NCBI RefSeq assembly: GCF_910596095.1
Contig: NC_056535.1
Span: forward strand, 22,336,505-22,400,504
From: Thunnus maccoyii
Lineage: Eukaryota; Chordata; Actinopteri; Scombriformes; Scombridae
Direction of reading: 5' to 3'
DNA length: 64,000 bases
Below the pieces are notes generated by a model. That model ran no database searches and was not told the DNA's origin. It was given only the letters and a program-made list of their open reading frames with translations. The position numbers and the translations under genes were made by a program. This document shows positions 50,301 through 62,747 of this stretch, piece after piece (position 1 is the first letter of the stretch; the number at the start of each line of letters is the position of its first letter).

Positions 50301-53300
50301 TCAGTACAGTTGCTTACAATCATCGCCCTGTTCTACATCCATATTTGAGATCTTACTACACATATAAGCTCACCAAACACTTTGCCCAAATCTTCTTCCC
50401 CAATCTCAGAGGCATGGGAAGTCCCATTTGAGGAGATATCGGACCTGCAGTGGGTGGGCAGTGGAGCCCAGGGTGCCGTCTTTCTCGGCAAACTGCACGG
50501 ACAGGAAGTGGCTGTAAAGAAAGTGCGGAACATCAAAGAGACAGACATCAAGCATCTACGCAAGCTCAAACACCCCAACATCATCACTTTCAAGTTAGTA
50601 AAAATCAGTTGGCTTATTATATCATGAGGAGTTTGCCCCTAATATGTTGAGTAATATTTGAAAACGTGTTGGTTGATGACTAGTTTGTGTTTTTATTTCA
50701 CTTTCATGCTGCTTTGAAAGTTAGTTGTGAACCTTTGTCATTCCTTGTTTACTATCTCTATTATACTAGCACATATTCTTCTGCTAATGGCTTTTCTAAT
50801 TATTGTATAACTATGAAATTTACCCTTAAATCGAACAATTAAAATGTTTCATGAACATAAATGCATAAAATCTGTCAGTTTCCATTCGTTACAGGAATTG
50901 TAACAACTCTAACATGCTCTATCCTAACATACTGTTCATACCTCTGCACACTCTCAGAGGCATCTGTACCCAGGCTCCATGTTACTGCATCATCATGGAG
51001 TACTGTGCCCAGGGACAGCTGTACGAGGTGCTCAGAGCAGGCAGGAAGATAACTCCATCACTGCTGATGGACTGGGCCATGGGTATTGCAGGCGGCATGA
51101 ACTATCTTCACCTCCACAAGATCATTCACAGAGACCTCAAGTCACCAAAGTGAGTTTATTAAGTGTAACTGGTCATTTAGTTTTATAGCTACAACTAGAG
51201 AGAAAGCATAAAAAGATATGAAGAAAAATGATTGTTTTCCAGCATTTAGAAAGATATTCTGATCGGCCTGTTTGAGATGCTATAATTAATTGGCAAATTG
51301 CTAACTCTGCAAGGAGCTAACATACATGAAGTAATGATGTGTCTTTGTACTACTGGCCCAATGGATGTTTGGGGTTTCTTTTATTATAAATGTGGTAAAC
51401 ATTTGCGTAACTTAGTTGTTCTCTCAAACAGTTAAACAAAAACCTGATAAATGGCGTCCAATATTTCTTTTCAGCATGCTGATCACCTACGATGATGCAG
51501 TGAAGATCTCTGATTTTGGCACGTCCAAGGAGCTCAGTGACAAGAGCACCAAGATGTCCTTTGCTGGTACGGTGGCCTGGATGGCTCCTGAGGTCATACG
51601 TAACGAGCCTGTCTCAGAGAAGGTTGATATTTGGTAAGTTTCAGAACCTTTTAAACTGTCCTTTTTGCATTTGCGAGCCTTTGCAGTGTTCCCTTATGAT
51701 TTGTCTTATCTGTCATTGAATCAACATAGAATCTCATTAGTTACAGCCTACTACAGTATGGAGCGCAGGGTCCTATTTCCAGAAAATCTATTCAGTATTA
51801 TGTACAATATCTCATTACATGAAATTCTATAGGGTCCCTGCCATATCTGATGGGTTGCCCTGTGTTAAGTCCTGATCTCCCCCCACAACATTCTCCCTCT
51901 CTGTCTCTCTCTCTTTCTCTACATCCCTCCATCAGTCTTCCTCTCCGTCCTGAAAGGAACGTTGGCTAATTTAATAATTGATTTGCCAGATGCTGCAGTG
52001 CTCAGGAGAGGCTGGAATAACCTTCCAAGCCTGTGGATGGTTTGGCCCAGGGCCAGCAGTGCATTAGCAGAGAAGTGAAAATAGGATTAAAAAGCTTTTG
52101 ATGTAGAAAGAAAGCAAAGCACGGGTGTATACCATACACTTTTGTTTAAAATTTATGTAAATCACTTGATAGTAGCCCAATCCACAAAACCAGAGAGTCC
52201 AAGAGGGAAAGGCTGTGGTTAAGTACTATGTTATGTTGGATGTATTCAGTTTTGTTTTGTGTTGACATACTGTGACAGCTGGTACAACTCATGTTCTTTT
52301 CTGACTTTTATATAAGGACTATATTGAAATAGACAGATGTAGAATTGAACATAAACACATTGTAAGGTGATTCAATTCAAATTAACTACAACAAAATATA
52401 ATCTCTCCTAGTTTTAAGTGAATTCTATTCAATACTTTATTTATCCTGCAGAGAAAATTGTATGCAGCACCTCACCACACAGGCCAACAAATACACACAC
52501 AATAAAAAGGTCATAAAAAGCAACAACAAAAAAAGAGTAGATGTCATTTCAAGGATTTGAAATCCTTGAAAACCATATTAGACACTAATTATTAATTCAA
52601 AGCAGAATATTTTTATATATCTAGACATATCTTTAAACATGTCTGAGGGGGATCTTTAAGGATTCAGCAAAGTGAATACAATTAATTCTGAGGGGGACAT
52701 TCACTCAAAACCACAAATGTGGGAGCGCCCTGGAAGCTGAATGGTTACTACTCATGCTACCTTAAGCAACGTCGCTGGTTCGATTCCAGCCAGGGAGCTT
52801 TGTTGTATGTCATACCCATCTCTCTCTCCCTGTGTCCTGTCTGCCACTTCACTATCCTCTATCCAATAAAGGCAAAAAAACACAAATGTGAACTTTATGG
52901 CAGCATTCTGGGAACTATGAATGTCTGTACAAAATTCCTTGGCAATCCATCAACTAATGGACCTAGGTGGGGGACCAACTGACAGATCAGCCAACATTGC
53001 TGTCCTTAAACACAAAAAACACTAAAAAACACACAAAACGAATGTTGCAAACCAACATAAGATTATGTGACTTACACCAGTATCATGCTACATGTATTAT
53101 AATTGTAATGCAGCAAGATTTTGCTTCAGTATAATTATATAGCTAGTTGAATTGTGTGAATAATGTAGTGATGGACTTTTTTTTTAATGTTTGTATTGCT
53201 ATTCAACAAATTACTGAATGATTATCATACTGTGCAGAAATACACCAATACAATAGTTCCAATCCATCATCTAATTAACAGCTATTTCATAACCTGGCGG

Positions 53301-55898
53301 TAAAATACACCTTCAGAGGAAGAAACAGATCGTCTTCTCTTCTTCTGTATTCACATCATAAACGATAAACAAGGAGATGGAGAGACACTAAAAATACATA
53401 TGTAAACCCAACATCACAAACCCCCCTCAATGCTGTGTGTGATGCTCTTGGCACCTTGGATACATGGTCACTGTGGCAACCCAAGGAGTCACCAACAACA
53501 GACTTTCCTTAGTTACCTAACCTTCCCATGGGCACACTCTCTTGGTCCCCGACAAAACAGAGGCAGAGCCCAAACTCATCAATGAAATGCTGAATTGTTG
53601 AACATTTTTTCGCAAAAGTTGGAAAATCTAAATAATTTATCAATAACTGTTTCCTGGAGCTGTGATGTATTTATCAGGGAGTATAAAAATTGACCAAATC
53701 ACTGAGAATCAGACGTATACTGTACATTATTTTGACTATTAACAGTGGAACTTTTCAGCATTGATGATCATGATTCCAATAATAGACAATTGACCAACCT
53801 TTCCATCATACCAACTTGATCAAACTTTGATAACATCCCATTTTATCTACCAAGACTACCCAACTATTTTTTCATTTTTTTATACTTTATCAAAGATAAC
53901 AGTTGCAAGAATCTCAACAGTGAAAGCAAAATTTATTACTGAACAGTTAAGAGTGACATTTTCAGTCATGCTGCCTTTCATCTGTTCACTACACATCTTT
54001 ATCAGCGTGTCTGAAAGTAAATATGCTCCATGTCACTGCAGGTCATTTGGCGTCGTGCTGTGGGAGATGCTGACAGGAGAGGTGCCCTATAAGGATGTGG
54101 ACTCCTCTGCTATCATCTGGGGAGTGGGCAACAACAGCCTGCAGCTGCCTGTACCTGATAGCTGCCCCGACAGCTTCAAACTGCTCCTGAGGCAATGTTG
54201 GTGAGCACACAGGAGGAGAGAGAGAAGAAGAGTGATATGGATAAGGAAAATTGAGGTGTTAGCAGTAAGATGATATAATAAAGTTAAAAACCTTAAGAAG
54301 GTAGAGAGAGTTAAAGTGGTTGAGGAAAGGAAAAGAGAAGAAAGAATATGTAAACAAAAACAAAAGGAGAGAAGCATTAAAACGACACGAAATGTCATTT
54401 TATTAAGTGTCTCTTGCATTACTGACAAGACATTTGTTTAAACTGTTCACAGGAACTGCAAGCCAAGAAACCGGCCTTCATTCCGACAGATTCTCCTCCA
54501 TCTGGACATCGCCTCAGCGGACATCTTATCGACCCCACAAGAAACTTACTTCCAATCCCAGGTGAGCCTCCTTAATCCCTCAACAGCCTTAACTCAAAAA
54601 CTTATTTTATATCTAAAGGACGGGTTTATTTTTATTTTATTTCCTAATCTTTAATAGCAGACAGTGAAGACATGACAAGAAATGAGGAAGTGAGAGCCAA
54701 ACTTGAACCAGGGACATTGCAGTTCATGGTCAGCATCTTAAACCCTAAGTCACCAGGACACCCTTTATATAATTAAGTGTAATTAGATTTCTTATTTTTG
54801 ACTATTTATCAGTACCATTTTAAACTTTACAGAGAATGGCATTTTATTGACAGTCTTGATTATACACCATGTTTGTAGAATTATGGGAAAATGTCATGGA
54901 GAACAATTATTTCTCAAGTCACGTTCTCCCTAGACAAATAAATAATCCGATGGCTGTTACTAAAATGGACATCAGGTGAGGTTCATAAATGAGCTCTGTA
55001 CGTCTGTCCACTCCACTAAAACACCTCCTGTCAACAGCATCCAGTATCTCTAAAATCATTTTGCTGTCAAGTCACTGCCATTTGTTTCCAGTCTGCTGCA
55101 GTAACTATAGACAGTGCAGAGCGTGCAGCTGCTCTGGGGCCCAAGGTCTCTTGGGAGCCCGCTAATAATACGTGTCCTTTCAATCACAACATATTATTGT
55201 TGGTTCCATTGGTTCCTTTCTTGCTTGTCACGTGATAGTGATGATTTCTGGTCAAGGCGAGAATCTTTTCAACCTCCATCATATCAAAGCGTGATGGAGA
55301 AGGTCTGTGTGATGGAGAAGGAGGGGGTGTGTCGGCCTGTGGTTGGGTGGGGGATGGGGGCCCTTGACAAATATGTTAGACCGCTGCAAACACAAGCAGA
55401 TGAAGGACAGGAAACATAGAAAAGTATGAATATATGGAGGATTTGTCTTTACTCAGCCTGATCTGTTTATAACCGGATAATCTTGAGATACACTTGTGCT
55501 CACGAACAATAGAAATAAAATTTCCTCTTAGCAGCAAACTGCCTCTGCCTCTGGTTATATCTCATGATGCAAAACACAAACCTCGATCACTCTCTCCACT
55601 TATCCTTGATCCTTTATTTCTTTATCCCTGCACCACTCCCCTCCCTCTGCAGCCCTCCCCAGTTTCTCTCCTCTCTGCCCCATAATGGATTTTTCTTGTG
55701 ACGTTAGAAAGAAGTATTTGCTACTGGAGTGTATTGATTTCTTTAATGGTAGGGAGCAGAGAGCAAAGAGAGAGAGAGAGGGGGGGAAAGAGGGGACTGG
55801 AGATATTGAAGAGTCCGCACAGAGTCCATTAGCTTAATAAGAAGAGCATCACTCGTGCACAGACAGAAATACACACACACACACACACGCACACAAAT

Positions 55899-55938
<40 letters not shown>

Positions 55939-58900
55939 GTCTGACTTCCTTTGTCCTTTGATATGACAGGTATCAGATAACAGCTGTCACGCTCCACTGT
56001 GTGCAAGAAAATGCCCACGCTGCTTTTTTCGAGTGTGTTCGTGTCATGTCAGTTCATGTTCAGATTTTCTCCCTGAATATTGATTATCATCCAACAGCTT
56101 AATGGGTTTTGTTTCAATAATACACATAAACCACAATCTCTCTGCAAATTAAAGCTTTTTTTTTTTTTTACCAGACCAACGTGCAATGAAGCTTACTCAT
56201 TTATTTATTAGCAAATTAAGTCAAGCTTTGTTATCCTAATGGCAAGTTTAGGGATGGCAAGTGTACAAATCTAAAAACTTGATCTACAACAAAAATTAAA
56301 AACTGTGCATATGTAGGAAACATGCCACATTTATAGTACGTAAAATATTACACTACATTTGCTTGTCAACATAAATAATTATTTTCTAAATCTTGACTGT
56401 ATTATGTTTTCGCGATCGATCGGGTCATTAATACACGCTCTGATGGATGTGTTTTATGTGTCCCGCCAGGCGGAGTGGAGGGACGAGGTTAGGCACCACT
56501 TTGAGAAGATTAAGTCAGAGGGGACGTGTCTTCACAGGCTGGACGAGGAGCTGATCAAACGACGCAGAGAAGAACTGAGGTTAGATACATAGAATATAGA
56601 CTCCACTTCTAAAATAGACAAATTATGTCAGACTAACTTTAATGCAGTAAGGTAATTGTGTAATTATCCTGTCCTGTCCAGTTCCTAAGACTTTGTTGAA
56701 CTGAAATAAGGCAACGTTTCAAACCTACTGGCAAATGGCCAACATGACAAAGACAAAATAAAAAACACTTAAAATACTTCAGTTTTTCATCCCTACAAAA
56801 TGTTCAGTAACAGAAAACAGAAGTAATGCCGGCAAAGACATATACAGTACATTTCATATGTAGTATTACAATTAGTATTCAATGTCATGATAGAAAGAGT
56901 AGAAGATAAATATGTGTGTTTCCTCTCCACACAGACATGCGCTGGACATCCGGGAGCACTACGAGAGGAAACTGGAGAGAGCCAACAATCTGTACATGGA
57001 GCTCAACGCTATCATGCTGCAGCTGGAGATCAAAGAGAAAGAGTTGCTCAAGTATGGAAACTGACACTGATTTGTACTTATATTCTCTTAAGAGTAAATG
57101 ATGATTCACTAATGGTTAGAAATCAAGGAGACAAAGAGCAGTATAGTATATCCAAATCCTACTTAGTGCAAACTTAACCTCACTGTAACATTAGTAAAAC
57201 TAGAGCTTTAATTATTCAAATACCTTGCACTAATAGGTTGTTTTCCATCAACATGTGTTTTTGTAATTAAAGAGAAATATGGATGAATAAAGGTTCATCC
57301 ATAATGTGAAGAAAACAGCCATTATGTCCAGTCTACACAGGGTCGTTGCATGTAACAGAGTGCTCTCTTATGCCTTGCTGGGTATCCATTGACATCCATT
57401 AAATGAATATTGGCTTTGTGTTTAACATCAGGAGGGAGCATTCACTGGACAAGAAGTACCCGGGCTGCTTCAAGCACCACAGTTCCAGACAATCAGCCTC
57501 CTCCAACTCAATGGAGAAGCTCATGAAGAAACGCAACGTACCTCAGAAACTGCCCTCACACAGCAAAAGGTGAGGCGGCAAAGTGTTATTCATGTTTGCA
57601 GCTTTTATATGTGGATTGGTTTGATTGACTTGCACTTAAATTATGTGCACCTCAAGGTTATTTTAATTTAAATGAGGAAGAATGTAGAAGATACATTTGC
57701 AAGGGATATATCAAGAATTGCGTTTTAATGTATTGAAAAGTTAAAAAAATTATTCTGTCCCTGTATTTTTCAGGCCAGACTTACTTAAGTCAGAGGTCAT
57801 TCTTCCCAAACTGGACTCATCCATGACCCAGGTCACGATACCCAATAAGGGCTCTACCTCCCCTGGCCGCTCACGCAGAGGAAAACCCCGCTACAGGAAA
57901 GCTGGCAAAGGCAGCACTGGGGACTTGGCTCAGTTGAAAGCCACCCTTTCCTCTTCTTTAGCAATGGTCAACGCCACCTCATCTGTTCCCAGCAGCAAGC
58001 AGCATCTAGATCCCAGTGCAGCCCTCAGGGGTCTGCAGCATGACCTCCTGCTGAAAAAGATGTCCTCCTCCAGTCCTGATCTCATTTCAACCACCCTGGA
58101 GGCTGAAGGCCGGAGGAAGGGCCAGGTGAGGCCAGGGCTGGACAGAGCAGGCAGTCAGAGTGCCTCAGCTGGGCTGGGGGAGAGCAGAAGGACTGGAGGG
58201 TCGGAGGAGGTCCCAGACGTGGGTGTAGGGGCCGATGACCTTGCAGAAACACCTCCACGCAGTGACACGCCCAGCGAAGATGCAGCCTCTATTCCGTTCT
58301 CCAGCAGCCCCGACTCACCGTGTGGCAGGGGAGCAGCTGCAGGGAGGGCGTCTGTTCTCGGGAACCCCCGTGTTCCTCACGATGGTGAGGAGAAGGAGGA
58401 TGGGACAGTGATCACACGCTCACCCAGAAGTCAACGCCTCACACCTGCAGCACTGCTCTACAGAGCAGCAGTCACACGCAGTCAGGTAATGGAAAATTTT
58501 ATGCACTAAGTGTGGCTCAGTTTCAAAAAATTAGTTTGACTTTAAAAGAGACCAGAGATTAATCAGCACTGGGACTATTTCATTTCATTTGTTGCCAGTT
58601 GAGCAACATAGTGTTCATATATAGTATTTTCTTACTGGAGTTGTTAATAAAAGTTCCCAATTTAATAGAGAGATGTTGATTTTATGCTACAGATCAACAA
58701 CAACAAAACCTTTTCCGGGTAACTGTTTTTCCTGCCTTCATTAGTGTCAGTAAACAGTGTCATCTTAGCCTTTAATAGCACGTTATACAGGCTTATTAAC
58801 TTTACCCTTACATACTGTTCGGGTCAAATTTGACCCATTTTCAGAATATGAATAGTGTGTAAGGTTTAAGGTATAAAATATCTGCTTAATAACATATCTG

Positions 58901-60308
58901 CAAATGGAGAAAATGCAGACATAGTATTTTTCTGCAATCATTGGCCAAAATATTTTTGTCCTCTGATCTGTAAAATAAAATTTGAGCATGCTTGTCTTTT
59001 TTAATGATACCAATAAGACTCAAAAGATAAGTGTTTTATTACAGGCCACTTAATTAGGAATTAATTATTGACACCTGTGCATAGTTGATTTGCCAGTACT
59101 GGTAATTTATCCCACTGCCTGAATGTGGTTTTATGTCTCGTTCATTACAAAAATGTAATAAAAAAGAATCATGCTACTGATGACTTTTTCAAGGTCAGGG
59201 AACCCAAAACCCGAAATCGACTATTCTTTCTGAAAGTGTTAGAGTATCAGCATGAGTGTCATCAGGGTCATATCTCACCAGATGGCACAGGAGTTTTTGG
59301 CAGGATGGTGGTTAGTGTGTAGTGTGCAACACTGATGTTTCATGTTTTCTGCTAATCTTCTCCACAGAGACGCGGAGTGTCATCAGAAGAGGAGGAAGGA
59401 GAAGTGGACAGTGAAGTGGAGTTGCCAAGAAGACGGTAAGGGTTGTTATACGCAGTACCATATTTCACACATATTTACATTTTCACCTGTACATCCATTT
59501 GAATATACTCATCTTCCTAGTGTAACACAAATGAAAAATTACACGCATGATCACAGTTTTAATTAAACTTATGTGCCTGAGAAAAAGACATACTGCAGCC
59601 TCTTGGGTTTGAATATGACATGGGGACATGTGTCATCTTTTAACTCCGTTATTTCACCCATCATCTCTCTCCACTGTGAAGTACTGTACTCATAAATACA
59701 GTAATGCCATGAAATGACATAGAAACAGCTCATGGATATATGTACTCTTTCCTATTTCATTAACTCTCAGGCGTCCTGTGAGCATGAGCAAATGCCAGTC
59801 CCTGTCAACCTTCAGCTCAGAGAACCTGTCAGTCTCAGACGGCGAAGAGGGAAACACCACCGACCACTCCCACAGCGGCACACCTGACGTGGTCAGCACC
59901 AACACCGACGAACGTCTGGATGACAAGAGCGACGACCTGCTGTCTCAGGGCTCGGAGATTCCCGCGGACCCATCTGACCCGACCCAGCTGGGCTCCGATG
60001 GATTGTCTGAGAAGGAGGCTGTTCTTCGCCAAGTCAAGACCCAGCTCTCTAGTAATGACCATAATTATGAGGTACGCTACATGGAGTGAATACAGAGGGA
60101 GAAGTATAAGCAGGTGTATAGAGACATACAGATATAGTTAACAGTTGAAACTAAATAGATCAATGTTCTAGTATATGCTGCTGTTCTAACTCAGATAATT
60201 CATGCTTTTCCTCTTTACCAGGGCCTGTATGATGACTCGGACTGTGACAGCACTGAGCTGGACCATTCAGGCAGTGCGGAGCCCAGCCACCCTCCAACCA
60301 ACTGGTGA
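46877..60308 (+). CDS. map3k12: MAP3K12 (dual leucine zipper kinase, DLK), complete coding region
   Basis: Thirteen coding exons: 46877-47369, 50410-50593, 50958-51149, 51475-51633, 54042-54200, 54453-54561, 56470-56579, 56935-57051, 57432-57569, 57774-58485, 59368-59435, 59771-60071, 60222-60308. All are GT/AG and sum to 2829 bases (942 residues; human 859). DLK is a mixed-lineage MAPKKK that activates MKK4/MKK7 and then JNK in stressed or injured neurons. Seen in order: the [20 protein letters not shown] block (about 136-155), a kinase domain at about 172-415 with glycine loop GSGAQGAV (182-), Lys201 in VAVKK, HRDLKSPN (Asp285), DFG (303-305) and APE (327-329), zipper and coiled-coil segments at about 440-515, basic [44 protein letters not shown], an acidic [15 protein letters not shown] stretch, and a tail [11 protein letters not shown]-terminus [17 protein letters not shown] and the C-terminal blocks identify MAP3K12 rather than MAP3K13, although some segments are MAP3K13-like. 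Confidence 0.97.
48771..48808. repeat. (CA)n microsatellite
   Basis: CA repeat with one CT interruption, in the MAP3K12 intron between coding exons 1 and 2. Confidence 0.85.
49466..50140. repeat. Long copy of a dispersed repeat family
   Basis: It contains GCTAACTCACAGTGATAATG and TGATGTTTAGCAGATG at the left, then repeated motifs such as ACCACAAATGT and AATCCATCCAATAG at 49790-50125. Related stretches occur at 14900, 16300, 28560 and 52680. It is the fullest copy in the window. Confidence 0.5.
50410..50593 (+). CDS. map3k12: MAP3K12 coding exon 2
   Basis: Completes Glu165 and runs to residue 225 plus two bases of Lys226. It carries WEVPFEEI, the glycine loop, the ATP-binding Lys201 and [13 protein letters not shown]. 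Donor GTTAGT. Confidence 0.95.
50958..51149 (+). CDS. map3k12: MAP3K12 coding exon 3
   Basis: Residues 227-289, [16 protein letters not shown] through the catalytic loop HRDLKSP. Acceptor CTCTCAG, donor GTGAGT. Confidence 0.95.
51475..51633 (+). CDS. map3k12: MAP3K12 coding exon 4
   Basis: Completes Asn290 and encodes 291-342: [20 protein letters not shown], the activation loop [17 protein letters not shown], and EKVDI. Donor GTAAGT. Confidence 0.95.
52680..52985. repeat. Dispersed repeat copy split by a SINE
   Basis: Left part TCTGAGGGGGACATTCACTC and right part AACTTTATGGCAGCATTCTG to CTTGGCAATCCATCAACTAA are parts of the same dispersed family, interrupted by the element at 52722-52880. 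Confidence 0.5.
52722..52880 (+). mobile_element. tRNA-derived SINE with 10-bp target-site duplication
   Basis: A box B-like GGTTCGATTCC at 52777-52787, a pyrimidine-rich tRNA-unrelated body and an A-rich tail (AATAAAGGCAAAAAAA). It is flanked by perfect CACAAATGTG repeats at 52712-52721 and 52881-52890. It lies in the sense orientation in the MAP3K12 intron before coding exon 5, inside an older repeat. Box A has decayed. Confidence 0.8.
54042..54200 (+). CDS. map3k12: MAP3K12 coding exon 5
   Basis: Completes Trp343 and encodes 344-395, [20 protein letters not shown] to LLLRQC, part of the kinase C-lobe. The 2.4-kb intron before it holds a nested SINE. Confidence 0.95.
54453..54561 (+). CDS. 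map3k12: MAP3K12 coding exon 6
   Basis: Completes Trp396 and encodes 397-432, with [20 protein letters not shown] and [10 protein letters not shown], the end of the kinase domain. Confidence 0.95.
54650..54770 (-). mobile_element. Degraded tRNA-derived SINE, minus strand
   Basis: On the minus strand it reads GGGTGTCCTGGTGACTTAGG at its head (tRNA-like, box A region) and has box B GGTTCAAGTTT at 54699-54709, then a diverged body. It lies in the MAP3K12 intron after coding exon 6, antisense to the gene. I saw no clear target duplication. Confidence 0.55.
55870..55936. repeat. (AC)n microsatellite, compound
   Basis: AC repeat with GC and AAATGC interruptions over about 67 bases, in the MAP3K12 intron before coding exon 7. 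Confidence 0.9.
56470..56579 (+). CDS. map3k12: MAP3K12 coding exon 7
   Basis: Residues 433-468, [20 protein letters not shown] to RRREEL, start of the zipper region. Acceptor CGCCAG. Confidence 0.95.
56935..57051 (+). CDS. map3k12: MAP3K12 coding exon 8
   Basis: Completes Arg469 and encodes 470-507, [20 protein letters not shown] and [12 protein letters not shown], the coiled-coil core used for dimerisation. Confidence 0.95.
57432..57569 (+). CDS. map3k12: MAP3K12 coding exon 9
   Basis: Completes Lys508 and encodes 509-553, [16 protein letters not shown] and [19 protein letters not shown]. Confidence 0.95.
57774..58485 (+). CDS. map3k12: MAP3K12 coding exon 10
   Basis: Completes Arg554 and encodes 555-791. 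Low-complexity Ser/Pro/Gly-rich C-terminal region with conserved islands [42 protein letters not shown] and [16 protein letters not shown]. Acceptor TTTTTCAG, donor GTAATG. Confidence 0.95.
59368..59435 (+). CDS. map3k12: MAP3K12 coding exon 11
   Basis: Residues 792-813, [20 protein letters not shown], an acidic block shared by MAP3K12 and MAP3K13. Confidence 0.93.
59771..60071 (+). CDS. map3k12: MAP3K12 coding exon 12
   Basis: Completes Arg814 and encodes 815-914, with [33 protein letters not shown], and [16 protein letters not shown], the last of these like MAP3K13. Confidence 0.95.
60222..60308 (+). CDS. map3k12: MAP3K12 coding exon 13 and stop
   Basis: Residues 915-942, [20 protein letters not shown] to PPTNW, with TGA at 60306-60308. 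[10 protein letters not shown] matches the human tail. Confidence 0.95.
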   Translation, partial: GLYDDSDCDSTELDHSGSAEPSHPPTNW

Positions 60309-62640
60309 AAACATTACACCTCAGCCCACTCAAACACCCGCAGATCTGGCCTCTGAATGCCTCTTTCACTCTTACAATACACTGAGTAATGATCAGGGAC
60401 ATCACATCAAAGCAGGAAATGAAGATTCACCTCCCTCCTCACATGCACACAAATCAAATCCTCGGAAGATTGGTGAGTGTTGCTCTCAAAAACCTGACAT
60501 CCTGGAAAGAACTGACAAATCCCGCTCCTTTTGGGAGAAATCCATCACGAGGATGTGAAACTGAAACGGGGCGCTAGCCGAGCTGACAGAGCGGCAGCCC
60601 ACTCTGTTCCCTCCATAGCAACAAACCCAAGATCAGCTTTGCAAAAACCCTTCAAATTACACCTCAGCGACAGAGGCCTCAGTTAAAAGAGGCCATCTAC
60701 GACTGTCTATTAATGTCTCTCGTCACTTCCATGTCGGTTTGTATTTTTATCTCCGTCATGAGAATTTGTGTCATGTTTTTTCAAAACCGTGTCATATTTC
60801 TGCAAAATGTCATGATATTAGAACATTATGAAATCCTATCAGGGCTTCTATAACGTTTTTAGTAGTCAACATTACCAGAACAGCTGTTAATGTTGCTGCT
60901 TGCACTTAATTTATGAAATGTACTGATTTCCTCATGATCATCGTGTTATATCTTCTCAAAACATTATGCACTAATTTATTGTTATTTTGCAGCGAATTCA
61001 TTGATATTTTAAAAAAAAACAACAATGTTTACATTTTTCATTTGTATAGTTCACATTTTTTATTTATATTTGGATCATGGATTATGTTGCCATTTTTTAC
61101 TTCTGTGTTTTAATATCCGTGTATATATGTGACGTTGTAAAATGAACAAATTTTTAAAATGTGAGATTGTATAATTTAAAGGTGCTGATGTTTCTACTTA
61201 GGTGGCACTATTCTATTTGAACCTCAAAAAGCTTATGGTAGTAGAATGTACTGTAGCTGTTGTTCATGTCTGAGCATCAAAACACAGAGAAAAGAGGAAC
61301 AACATGTGAACAAAGAAAAAAGCAATATGTCTGCTCTGGTACAGTATGTCATGTCCTATTACAGGTCAAAAGAACCGCAACTGGGTTCATTCAGGGCAGA
61401 CGTGCTTTTTTTTATTAGTATTGCAGTGTTTACTGTATTAAATGCAATACCAGTTCGAAAATCCCTTTTTTTGGGCATCTGGGGGTGTATATAGCATCAA
61501 AAAAGCATGCTTGTGAAAAAGTGTGGATAGCCTATTGGATATTTATGAATGTGTCACTATTTGTGACCCAGATCCAAGTGAAACATTAGCTCCATCCATA
61601 GAGGGAAAAATGCAGCAAAAGAAAGTCTGATTACTGGCAGATGTTTAATGACTGAAAGAATACAGTATGGAGAACAGGGACACAAAACACCAAAATAGAA
61701 TAACCACGAATGACATTTATGGTTGTCGACCTTCACTCAGTTCCACCATTGGAAGACATGTGACCACACTATGTTTGCAATGTGCCACACAGAACAGAAA
61801 AGATATTAAAGCTTAGATCATTTTGGGAAACTAAAGCATGTGGCTCATTTATGCAAACTTGTGATTCTAGTATTGTTTCAGTAAATAAATCTCAGAGCCA
61901 TCACAGGCTTAATCTGTGGCACAAACACTTCAGACTGACAGAAATTACCTTTGGCTTACTCAATATTTGGGGGGGAAGAATTTTTTCCGCCTTGTCCTAA
62001 AATGTATGTACACTTAAAAACTGGACCTGTGACATCATGATTTACCCAGGTCCACTTTTACCTATTTACTATCCCCAAAGTAAGAGATTAACCTAGATGT
62101 TAAAGCTTTACAAATCCACATTACAGTTAATCAGTTTTCAGAGAGGTCACTCTGAGATTGTCCTCACCAGCTGAAGTTTAGGCCAACAGGGGTGTTTTGG
62201 AGATGGCCAACTTTCACTTATGTGTAAGGGCTCCTTCATAGACAGTATGATAACTCTGGTCTTGATGTACGTGTCCCTTGACAAGCCTTCTGTACAACAG
62301 CACATCACTTCCTGTTCCGTTAATCTACGACGGACCAGGTCCCACTCAATAAGCTAGAAATGGCAGCTTACATTTTTTTATCTCTTCTATGGTGTTCATT
62401 TTGAGAATTTTCAACTTCCAAGAGCATTTTAAGCTGAATGTCCCCCCAATAATACATGCTAGAAATCCTCATGCAGGATAAAATGTTGCCAAAAAGCAAA
62501 CCTACTGCCCTCTAGTGTCTCGATCGAGGAGGTACTTGTTACCCGTGATGCTGATTGGAACAACCCTGTATGAACCGATATGTTTGCTTTTTTTATACTG
62601 CATTATTGTAACTGTACAATAAATATATTTAAGAAACCAT
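60309..62640 (+). other. map3k12: MAP3K12 3' UTR
   Basis: Non-coding sequence from the stop codon to paired AATAAA signals at 62618 and 62645. No SINE or MITE was recognised inside. The 60202-60558 open frame is a shadow of the last exon running into the UTR. Confidence 0.6.
62618..62623 (+). terminator. MAP3K12 poly(A) signal
   Basis: AATAAA at 62618-62623, with another at 62645-62650. They lie just before the G/T-rich stretch TTTGCGTGTTCGTT, a typical downstream element. Confidence 0.6.
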
Positions 62641-62741
62641 TTAAAATAAAAATCAAACCTGTAAAACATTCATTTGCGTGTTCGTTACTTCAAGTGGTGA
62701 CAGAACTCTCAAGACAATTTGTGGTTTGAGCAATTCACATC

Positions 62742-62747
62742 TTTATT
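62742..62747 (-). terminator. Poly(A) signal of a convergent minus-strand gene
   Basis: TTTATT on the plus strand reads AATAAA on the minus strand. It faces the MAP3K12 signal with about 92 bases between the last hexamer on each strand, as expected for tail-to-tail genes. Confidence 0.45.
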
